From Bacteroidota bacterium (GTDB lineage: Bacteria; Bacteroidota; Bacteroidia; Bacteroidales; UBA12077), in contig JAHLLG010000001.1 in the NCBI GenBank assembly GCA_020444275.1, positions 248,001 through 312,000 on the forward strand: 64,000 nt of DNA, written 5' to 3'. The translations under genes were made by a program, and so were the position numbers. How positions within the stretch are numbered: the first letter of the stretch is position 1; each line of letters starts with the position of its first letter. This document shows positions 1-7,700 of this stretch, piece after piece. The notes below the pieces were generated by a model. The model made no database searches and was not told the DNA's origin. It worked only from the letters and a program-made list of their open reading frames with translations.

Positions 1-702
1 ATTAATTGAAACAATATGATCATAAATGTTATCACTACGAGGGGTGTTTTGATCAAAAATAAATGCTGCTGTATTAAATTGATCATCTAAGGTTGGGATA
101 ATAATAATCTTCCAGTAACCACTTGGTAATTTATGCTGTTCATTTGCATTGGGTAGTTTTGGCATTTCTCTTTCATAAAGCGGACCAGTCATTACGTACA
201 CGAGATTGGTTTTTCTTACTATGTCTCTCACCTTATTTTCTAAATACATCCAAGGACCTCTATTAAGATCTGATTTTTGAGGTGTAATATTGCTTAGGTA
301 GTTTGTTTCAGATGCATATACAGAGTTTTTAAAAGAGCCTAAAGGGGCTTGATGTCCACGATCAGTTTTTAATGTGTCATTAGCATATTTATAGTCATTT
401 TCAGATCCTGATTTAGGCTCCAACGTTTCTTCTTCGTCGAGCCATGGATCAGACTTCCAAGCTCTATCAATTGTTAATGATCCATCGACTTCATGAACTG
501 TAAGTCTATATGCAACCCAATCCGCAAATTTTGTTTCATCATTACTACTTAACGCATAAATATCTCTTATAATTAAATCATTTGATTCAGGTGTTCCTGT
601 AGGATAACCATAGAAAAAATGTTTACAATAAATTTCAGGATTTTGAGCATTTAATTGACTTGTGATCAAAATAATAGAAATAATAAAGATAAAATTTTTC
701 AT
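1..702 (-). CDS. DNA/RNA non-specific endonuclease (NUC1-like), signal peptide, truncated by window start
   Basis: My translation of the minus strand from ATG at 702 gives MKNFIFIISIILITSQLNAQ (signal peptide) and later KTDRGHQAPLGSF...NITPQKSDLNRGPWMYLE...LVYVMTGPLY, the DRGH motif region of NUC1 nucleases. Absent from the ORF track because it runs off the window edge. Confidence 0.85.
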   Translation of the reverse strand, partial: MKNFIFIISIILITSQLNAQNPEIYCKHFFYGYPTGTPESNDLIIRDIYALSSNDETKFADWVAYRLTVHEVDGSLTIDRAWKSDPWLDEEETLEPKSGSENDYKYANDTLKTDRGHQAPLGSFKNSVYASETNYLSNITPQKSDLNRGPWMYLENKVRDIVRKTNLVYVMTGPLYEREMPKLPNANEQHKLPSGYWKIIIIPTLDDQFNTAAFIFDQNTPRSDNIYDHIVSIN

Positions 703-762
703 AATTAAGATCTTTAGTGTATAGTAACTAATTTACAAATTTTTTTTAACTTGAAATTAATT

Positions 763-1077
763 TTACCAAAAAAGGAAAGATCTGTTCTTATGCCATAGTA
801 CCTTACTTCTAGAAATACTAAAATGGCTCTTACATCCTACTATTCTAGATACTGATGGGTATAAGGATATTTTTTTATTTGCTGTTAAATAGTGCCAGCA
901 AGGTGAAACGGTTTTCAACAAATTTAGATGTATAACATCTTGACATCCACAAGGACATTTAAAACTGAGTAACCATTTATTATTTGATTCTCCAATAACA
1001 TATATACATTTCGTTTGATAATTTTCAGGTGGATCAAGAACATTTTTGTATTTGTATCTTCTTCTAAATAATTTCAT
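763..1077 (-). CDS. DUF6527-like small Cys-rich (putative Zn-binding) protein
   Basis: 104 aa with FKCPCGCQD...PCWHY...GCKSHFSI; last gene of the Ubl operon. Confidence 0.65.
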   Translation of the reverse strand: MKLFRRRYKYKNVLDPPENYQTKCIYVIGESNNKWLLSFKCPCGCQDVIHLNLLKTVSPCWHYLTANKKISLYPSVSRIVGCKSHFSISRSKVLWHKNRSFLFW

Positions 1078-1083
1078 TTTAAT

Positions 1084-2475
1084 TTATATAGATAATTCCG
1101 GCATTTCAAGATAAGGTATCACATCACCTCGCCCAATATTCTTTGCTAAAAATAAATCTTTAGAATACTTGTTTTCTCCTACATTAACAATGAAGTTTTC
1201 TGTCATATCAATTGTACTTGCAGCATAATAATCAGGAGAATCTACCTTATACTGGTGCACTCTGTTTAGAAATTCATTAATTGCATGGCTTGATATTTGC
1301 ATATTTATACTAATTACAGCCGGACTATTTACATTTATATTCTTTATGTATGAATTCTTTTTTAAATGAAAATATTCGTTTGGATTTTTCCTATACTGAC
1401 TTGAGGATCTTACATCGTCTAAAGTATATACACCACGCGTAAGTAGGGAAGATTTGCCAGGTTGTATATAGTGAACAGTTCCGCATATTTTTGATATACC
1501 TCCTTTATTATCTGCCTCTAATTTAACTCCAAGATCAAAATAGGGGATTATATAAAATGTACTCAACTGATTAATTAAATACCTTCCATCAACACTATCC
1601 AGACAGCCAAAAATAAGGTCACAATTTGAAAGTGATTTTAGTAAATCTTTATTTTCATATATATTATGTCTATAAGTTATAATTTTAGTTTCTAAACCAA
1701 TATTATTATAAGCATCAGCTAAAACATCCACTTTATATCTTTTTTTTTCGGCATCACTCCTAGTGGAATTTAGTATCCTATTTAGATTTTTAGTTTCAAC
1801 AATATCGGGATCTGCAATAACAAGTTTTCCTACACCTAAACGAACAAGTTGTTCAATAACGATACTGCCTGTCCCTGATGCTCCAACTATACCAATCTCC
1901 ATGCTGTTTAACATTGTGTACGTTTTCTCTCCAAATGCTTGTATTGTTCTTCGAGCAAAATCATCATTTAACGTTGTTTTTGGTTGATTAAAAAAGGTAA
2001 TTAAATCACCAACAATAGAGACTTTAGTTACAGGTTCTGTATTAAGGTCTACATTAAAAAAACGCCCAAAAATTTTTCCTTCTGGCAACATTATTGCACT
2101 GGCATGAGGGAGATCATTATTTGACCAACCAAATACTGAGTCGAAAAACTCACGATCAGACTTGTTGTCTTGTTCAGAAAAGTATTTGTATCCATTGGGA
2201 TGACTATGTATTTTAAGAATTGCAAAATTACTTTTTGCAATCTTTTCAAAATATTTAATAATACTGCTAGTTGACCATTTCAACATATCAGGCTCTCTAA
2301 CAGTACAATCTTTATATGGAACAAATATTATATCATAAACCATTAGTGTATGTATATTATTTGTTAGATTTCTTCCACACAGGGCAACTGCTACAGCTTC
2401 TTTGCCATCACCTGGAAATAAGTGTGTTTTTAATTTTCTGTGATTATCTTCCGTTAATTTAAGATGTAATTCCAT
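1084..2475 (-). CDS. JAB/JAMM peptidase - ThiF/E1-like adenylyltransferase fusion
   Basis: N-terminal HSHPNGYKYFSEQD fits HxHx7Sx2D (JAMM). C-terminal GIVGASGTGS...ADPDIVETKNLNR...CLDSVDGR is ThiF/E1. Overlaps the upstream E2 ORF by 17 bp. Confidence 0.9.
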   Translation of the reverse strand: MELHLKLTEDNHRKLKTHLFPGDGKEAVAVALCGRNLTNNIHTLMVYDIIFVPYKDCTVREPDMLKWSTSSIIKYFEKIAKSNFAILKIHSHPNGYKYFSEQDNKSDREFFDSVFGWSNNDLPHASAIMLPEGKIFGRFFNVDLNTEPVTKVSIVGDLITFFNQPKTTLNDDFARRTIQAFGEKTYTMLNSMEIGIVGASGTGSIVIEQLVRLGVGKLVIADPDIVETKNLNRILNSTRSDAEKKRYKVDVLADAYNNIGLETKIITYRHNIYENKDLLKSLSNCDLIFGCLDSVDGRYLINQLSTFYIIPYFDLGVKLEADNKGGISKICGTVHYIQPGKSSLLTRGVYTLDDVRSSSQYRKNPNEYFHLKKNSYIKNINVNSPAVISINMQISSHAINEFLNRVHQYKVDSPDYYAASTIDMTENFIVNVGENKYSKDLFLAKNIGRGDVIPYLEMPELSI

Positions 2476-2875
2476 ATGGTTGTTTTATAAATTCTTGTTC
2501 AAACCAAAAGCTAACTAGTGTAATATGAGTAGAAATATCATCAACTCCTTCTCTCCAGGGATTTTGGGCTGTTCTATGCCTCGACCATCTTTGATATATT
2601 TTTTCATCGATCGTTTGGTTACTAGTAGCTTTTATTAATTTCTTATCTTTTCTTACTAGAGCAGGATAAAAGTATGCCATATCAATTTGCACTCTGGGAT
2701 ATCCAGTTTCTATTTTAAGAGCGATATCTACATTATTTTGAGTATAACCAGGAGCAACTGGGTAATTATAAATAATTACCCATTGCATTCCTTTGTCATT
2801 TAATGTTTCCCAATCTAACCCTAAATCGTCTAAAAATTCAACATCATAACTTGGTAATTGAAATTGCCTTCGCAT
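2459..2875 (-). CDS. E2/UBC-like protein (Prok-E2_E type)
   Basis: 138 aa between the Ubl and E1 genes with YPRVQIDMAYFYP and QRWSRHR..NPWREGVDDISTHITLV; resembles bacterial Prok-E2_E proteins. No cysteine present. Confidence 0.7.
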   Translation of the reverse strand: MRRQFQLPSYDVEFLDDLGLDWETLNDKGMQWVIIYNYPVAPGYTQNNVDIALKIETGYPRVQIDMAYFYPALVRKDKKLIKATSNQTIDEKIYQRWSRHRTAQNPWREGVDDISTHITLVSFWFEQEFIKQPYGITS

Positions 2876-3175
2876 TTATCCTTCAGTTTGATCTAATGGA
2901 ATAGTCATGAACTTTTCTACTCCAGGTTCTGTGAAACATACTACCTGATCATATGCGATTTTTTGAACTTTACCGCCCTTAAATCGCTGATTTAGTTGAA
3001 ATCTTTCAGGAGGTGTTTTTCCTGCAAGATGTAGAATCTCTTTCCCTGTCATACATTCGATTTCCACTATGTATTTTTGGCGATCAACTTTAATCTTATA
3101 CTTTTGATTCTTAGGAATCTCTTTGCCTTCTTGGGCAAATAACTCAATGTCGATAATTGTTTTTTCTGTATTCAT
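2876..3175 (-). CDS. Multi_ubiq-like ubiquitin-like modifier (single domain)
   Basis: 99 aa; KYKIKVDRQKYIVEIECMTGKEILHLAGKTPPERFQLNQ pattern; ends in Gly (…LDQTEG-stop). Confidence 0.75.
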   Translation of the reverse strand: MNTEKTIIDIELFAQEGKEIPKNQKYKIKVDRQKYIVEIECMTGKEILHLAGKTPPERFQLNQRFKGGKVQKIAYDQVVCFTEPGVEKFMTIPLDQTEG

Positions 3176-3265
3176 AATTTTATTAAATTTGATTTAACCC
3201 TTAAACAAAAGAGAGTGACAAAAAAAAGTGTCACGCTTTTGTCTTTACTGTATAAAGAAAATATT

Positions 3266-3934
3266 ATGACTATTACCTTCCCAGAACAAAGTCAGTTTAA
3301 GGCGCTGAATGAAAAGGATTTAATCTTGAACCTCAAAAGTGAAACAGATTCAAGAGTAATAAAGGCCTTACAATTTGAGTTTTATAATCGTTATGCACCC
3401 TATGTGTTTAAGATTGCTACACAAGCGTGCCGTAGCTATGAGGATGCAGATTTTTTGGCAAGAGAAGTACTTCAAAAAACCTTTATAAATGCTTTTAAAG
3501 CCTTGGGAAATTTTGATTTACCTGATCCTATCAGTGATGATGTATGTAAGAAAGTCTTAAAAGCATGGTTGGGTAAAATTGGAAACACAGAGTTAAAAAA
3601 AGTATATGCTGAAAAGAAAGATGTGTATAATTTATCATTTGATGATACCTATGAGCCGGTGGATAGCACGTTCATATCAAGTTTAGAGGAGGAGGTTGTT
3701 GAGATTCCAAATGAGTTTATGTTGAAACTTAATAAAGCTCTTGATAGTTTAAAAGAAATAGATCGTTTAATTGTTCTTACATATGCTAGTGAAGGATGTA
3801 TAAATTCTAAAAAACATCTTAGCAAAAACTCAATGGATTTTTTAATAAAAACATTTGAAACTACCCCTGAAAATATAAGACAAAGAAAAAGAAGAGCCCT
3901 TGAAAAAATTAAAACTATTTGCTTTAGCTCGTAA
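3266..3934 (+). CDS. sigma-70 family RNA polymerase sigma factor-like protein
   Basis: Region 2-like YNRYAPYVFKIATQACRSYEDADFLAREVLQKTFINAFKAL; C-terminal region 4-like NIRQRKRRALEKIK. ATG at 3266 preferred over the GTG at 3215, which lies within a dyad. Confidence 0.7.
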   Translation: MTITFPEQSQFKALNEKDLILNLKSETDSRVIKALQFEFYNRYAPYVFKIATQACRSYEDADFLAREVLQKTFINAFKALGNFDLPDPISDDVCKKVLKAWLGKIGNTELKKVYAEKKDVYNLSFDDTYEPVDSTFISSLEEEVVEIPNEFMLKLNKALDSLKEIDRLIVLTYASEGCINSKKHLSKNSMDFLIKTFETTPENIRQRKRRALEKIKTICFSS

Positions 3935-3953
3935 AAAAAACTAAAAACAAACC

Positions 3954-4295
3954 ATGAAAAAGAAAAGTAAAAAGAATCGTACACAAATCGACCAAGAATT
4001 AATAATTCAAAGAGCTATTAGTTCAGGTGGATTTTTATTTCCAGAGACTGTAAACGAAGTAATTGAATATGAAAGGAGATTTGGAAATACGGACGTTATT
4101 CTACCAGATGACCTAAAAGAACCTTTATTTTTAGAATCAAAAGATGACTGTAGCCCGATTTCTGCAGTTGATTCTAGCAGTAATTATTCAATGGCGGCTA
4201 GAACAGCAGACGAGTCTATTCCAGAAGAAATCAAAATTAGGATGGAAAGAGATAGAAAGAATTATAAAAAGAAGAAAAATAAAAATGTGGGATGA
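3954..4295 (+). CDS. hypothetical protein, 113 aa, coupled to sigma factor and ImmA/IrrE genes
   Basis: ORF starts 20 bp after the sigma stop and overlaps the next start (ATGTGGGATGA). Confidence 0.6.
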   Translation: MKKKSKKNRTQIDQELIIQRAISSGGFLFPETVNEVIEYERRFGNTDVILPDDLKEPLFLESKDDCSPISAVDSSSNYSMAARTADESIPEEIKIRMERDRKNYKKKKNKNVG

Positions 4296-5100
4296 TAGAA
4301 GACGTGAGATCGCATTTCTAGCTGAAGGAATTGCAGAAGAAAATATTACAAACGGTATTGTAAGTTTAAATAAGATACTTAAAAAGAAAGATATCGAAGT
4401 AATATATGGCAATTATGGTAAGTATTTTGAAGGTGACCTTGTTCATGAAGATGGTAATTTCTGGATTTATATTAATCAGGATATTTTAACTGAAAAGAAA
4501 TCACCAAGAACAAGGTTTACCTTGGCTCATGAACTTGGGCATTATTTTATAGATGAACATCGAAATTTATTACTTCAAGGTATTTCCTTATCATTTCGAG
4601 GAAATAGTTTTCATTCAGAAAAACATACAGAAAAAGAGGCAAATTTATTTTCATCAAATTTATTGATGCCTTTTTCTAGATTTAAAAGAAAGGCAAGCAG
4701 GTTCGAACCAGGTATATCTTCAATTATCGGGTTAAGCAAGTTTTATAAAACATCTATTGAAGCTACAGCAATCAGATATATAGATCTTGATATCTGTCCT
4801 TCAATTTTCATTAGGTGGCGGGAAGATTTTACTTCCCATTATGCGTCATACTCAAGGTCATTCTCAGGTCTTTCCGGGGTAAAAGGAAGACCTGTAATAA
4901 GAGTTGTTGATAATTACATTAGTGAAATTTTTGACTCATTGGAATCTGTTGAAATAAATGAGGAATTTTACGAAGTTGCAACTAATTTATCAAGATGGAT
5001 TGCAACAATAAAACCGGAATCAAGATATGATTTAACCGGACTAGAGCAAACTATACGACTTGGTAATTACGGAGGTATGACTTTACTTTTATTTCAATAA
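4285..5100 (+). CDS. ImmA/IrrE family metallo-endopeptidase
   Basis: RTRFTLAHELGHYFIDEHR (HExxH) followed by EKEANLFSSNLLMP, typical of ImmA/IrrE. Start at 4285 (MWDDRRREIAF) is more plausible than the track's 4144. Confidence 0.9.
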   Translation: MWDDRRREIAFLAEGIAEENITNGIVSLNKILKKKDIEVIYGNYGKYFEGDLVHEDGNFWIYINQDILTEKKSPRTRFTLAHELGHYFIDEHRNLLLQGISLSFRGNSFHSEKHTEKEANLFSSNLLMPFSRFKRKASRFEPGISSIIGLSKFYKTSIEATAIRYIDLDICPSIFIRWREDFTSHYASYSRSFSGLSGVKGRPVIRVVDNYISEIFDSLESVEINEEFYEVATNLSRWIATIKPESRYDLTGLEQTIRLGNYGGMTLLLFQ

Positions 5101-5296
5101 TCAACTTTTAAGATATAATGTCGAATAAATTCGATACGGGTTATTAATTTATTGCTTCTGTAGATTTATATTATTTATTTTTCGTTTTTACCAATTAGTT
5201 TTTACACAATAACCTTGTAAAGAACTGTCTGAATTAGGCATTTGGAATTTTTCCTTTATCCCATCAGAATTAATTTTATTAATACTTAAAGTTAAT

Positions 5297-5476
5297 GATT
5301 TTTAAGGTATACTTTAAAATCGTTTGTAGTATTTGTTAGGTTGATAATAAAGCGGCATGATAAATTCTCATAAAACGTAAGTTTTTTGAGAATAGTTTCA
5401 TTTAAATTTTTATCAATGAAAATAATTTCATAAACTCGTATCAGAAAAGTGTATCACATTAAATGAGTTTATGAGA
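5297..5476. promoter_or_regulatory. candidate recombinase binding (res-like) region: multiple dyads upstream of the resolvase
   Basis: Dyad GATTTTTAAGGTATACTTTAAAATC (5297-5321); TTCTCATAAAAC-gtaa-GTTTTTTGAGAA (5365-5392); TTTCATAAACTC ... GAGTTTATGAGA (5427-5437 / 5465-5476). Confidence 0.55.
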
Positions 5477-5477
5477 T

Positions 5478-6065
5478 ATGATTATAGGTTATGCAAGAGT
5501 TTCTAGAAAAGAACAAAACTTAAATTTACAGATTGACGCCCTCAAAAAAGCAGGATGTGAAAAGATTTATACGGAAAAAATTAGTGCAGTAAAGGAACGA
5601 CCAGAATTTGAAAAAGTATTGGATTTACTTCGTAAAGGGGATAAGCTAGTCGTCTGGAAACTTGACAGATTGGGAAGAAGCCTAAAACAGTTGGTTAATT
5701 TAGTTGAAGAATTTGGAAAGCGAGAAATAGAGTTTACGTGTATATACGACAACATTGACACTAGCACTCCGCAAGGAAGATTGTTCTTTAACATGATGGC
5801 ATCTTTGGCAGAATACGAAAGAGAAATAATAAAGGAAAGAACTATGCATGGTTTAGAGGCAGCTAAAATTAGAGGAAAGTTTGGAGGTCGTCCAGCTGGG
5901 TTATCTAATGAGAATTTACAAAAAGCTAAAGTTGCTAAACAACTTTACGAAGAAGGTAAAATATCTGCAAAAGAGATTGCGAAAACATTGGGTTTAAGTA
6001 CTGCAACACTTTACAGATATTTACATAGGATGGAGGTAAAGATTGGCGAATTACCTGCTAGTTGA
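5478..6065 (+). CDS. small serine recombinase (resolvase/invertase family)
   Basis: MIIGYARVSRKEQNLNLQIDALKKAGCEKIYTEKIS...WKLDRLGRSL, C-terminal HTH (AKEIAKTLGLSTATLYRYL). Confidence 0.95.
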   Translation: MIIGYARVSRKEQNLNLQIDALKKAGCEKIYTEKISAVKERPEFEKVLDLLRKGDKLVVWKLDRLGRSLKQLVNLVEEFGKREIEFTCIYDNIDTSTPQGRLFFNMMASLAEYEREIIKERTMHGLEAAKIRGKFGGRPAGLSNENLQKAKVAKQLYEEGKISAKEIAKTLGLSTATLYRYLHRMEVKIGELPAS

Positions 6066-6116
6066 ATTTTCCCGAATTAAAAATTATTATATAGATAGGG
6101 TTTAAATGTAAATGGA

Positions 6117-7643
6117 CTATATTTCGATTTTCTTTGCTTTCCATAAAGTTAGATCCGTTTCAATCCAATTACGATCAAAGACCCTTTTATCCCGTGAACT
6201 CACGTATTGTATAAGCTCTTCATATCCCCACATTGTTAGTTTTATTTGATATACAATATTATCTTTTCTTTGATTAAAAGGGGTGCCTTTAAGTGGAATG
6301 TCCTTTACTTCTATCCGTGTTATTGTTTTTTGAAATTCGCCAATGAAGTTTTCTCCTGACATATCAAAAATATCTTTTTTTGGTTTGTTAGGGACAACTT
6401 CTAACTTCCTTTTATATTTGTTAATTCGAGATTCTAAAGCACTAATTTCTTCATTATATGATTTTGATTGATTTATAAAAATAGATTCAGGTATGATTTC
6501 TTTAACATAACCATTTGTAAGTCTTGAAAACTCTTTTTCTAATTTTTTTATATTATTTTCAATTACTTCAATTTTTTTATAAAGTTCTTTATTTCTTTTT
6601 TTTACTTTGCTTTCTATTTTATTCCAGTCCCATACGTTTGTTGATGAGTGATGGAAAAAGGCTAGTAAATTCAATAAATCAATATTGATACCTTTCGACC
6701 CACAAAACTTGTTTTTGTATCCCGTTTTTGACGACAGACATTTATAAACATTATCGGACAGGTCTTTCCTTCTATGCATGTATAAAGGCTCACCACATTT
6801 CCCGCAATAGGCTAGTCCTTTAAGTAGATTAATGTTTTTAGAATCTCTATTATGATGTTTAGCTTTTGCTTTAATTATAGATTGTACAGCTTCCCAGTTT
6901 TCAATAGGAATAATTACCTCAAGGTTATAAGGTACTTTCTCTTTATTATGATACCTTTCACCTTTATATAGAGGGTTGGTTAAAATATCATTTATTGTCT
7001 TATCAACCCAGCGTTTGTTTTTTCTAGTTTGTACGCCAAGATCATTTAGGTGCTGAGCAATCTTGTTCATACTCATTCCTTCAAGATACTTACTATAAAT
7101 TTCTTTTATTATTTCAGCTTCTTTAGGCTGTATCGCTAATTTCTTATTTATTGATTGAAAACCAAAAGGTTGTACAGCGCTATTTGCTCCACCATTTAAT
7201 TTAGAGTTCTTGAGTCCTGATTTAACACGGGTTTTTAAAGTTTCAACCTCCATTTGTGCAATACTTGCAAAAATACCTACTCTAAGTGTTGCTTCCCCAC
7301 TTATAGAACCATCAGGGTTAAGGGTTCTAATTCCTTCTTTTTCGGTATGAATACAAACACCATCTTTACTCAATTCATCTATTATGTCTATTGTATGTCG
7401 TAAATTTCGTCCAACGCGACTTAACTCGTGACTAAAAATGTGTTTAATATTATTTTCTTGAATAAAATCTAGTAATGCATGAAAAGCGGGACGATCTAAG
7501 TTTTTAGTTGTTCCGGAAATTTTTTCTTCAAAGATTTCAATAACTTCAAAACTTAACTTCTTTGCATATTCCTTTAATTCATTTATCTGTCTTTCTGTGT
7601 TTTGCTCTAAAGTTGATACTCTTGCGTAGATAACTGCTTTCAT
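6117..7643 (-). CDS. large serine recombinase / site-specific integrase
   Basis: MKAVIYARVSTLEQNTERQINELKEYAKKL; SHELSRVGRNLRH; recombinase domain and zinc ribbon (CGKCGEPLYMHRR...YKCLSSKTGYKNKFCGS); coiled-coil C-terminus. ATG at 7643. Confidence 0.95.
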   Translation of the reverse strand: MKAVIYARVSTLEQNTERQINELKEYAKKLSFEVIEIFEEKISGTTKNLDRPAFHALLDFIQENNIKHIFSHELSRVGRNLRHTIDIIDELSKDGVCIHTEKEGIRTLNPDGSISGEATLRVGIFASIAQMEVETLKTRVKSGLKNSKLNGGANSAVQPFGFQSINKKLAIQPKEAEIIKEIYSKYLEGMSMNKIAQHLNDLGVQTRKNKRWVDKTINDILTNPLYKGERYHNKEKVPYNLEVIIPIENWEAVQSIIKAKAKHHNRDSKNINLLKGLAYCGKCGEPLYMHRRKDLSDNVYKCLSSKTGYKNKFCGSKGINIDLLNLLAFFHHSSTNVWDWNKIESKVKKRNKELYKKIEVIENNIKKLEKEFSRLTNGYVKEIIPESIFINQSKSYNEEISALESRINKYKRKLEVVPNKPKKDIFDMSGENFIGEFQKTITRIEVKDIPLKGTPFNQRKDNIVYQIKLTMWGYEELIQYVSSRDKRVFDRNWIETDLTLWKAKKIEI

Positions 7644-7659
7644 AAAAATGGTGTTTTCA

Positions 7660-7700
7660 CAAATATAAAACACCTCATTTAATTATACAACTATATCAGA
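7660..7700. other. genomic island / comM junction (att end)
   Basis: The comM reading frame diverges right after HHTISD, about 40 bp from the integrase start codon. Confidence 0.8.

Noticed and set aside
1763-1987. 74-aa plus-strand ORF within the E1 gene
   Set aside because: Antisense shadow ORF of a well-supported coding region; the same applies to most other short ORFs opposite long genes in the track.
4144-4284. Upstream extension of the ImmA/IrrE ORF
   Set aside because: It overlaps the 113-aa ORF out of frame; the overlap start at 4285 gives a typical ImmA/IrrE N-terminus.
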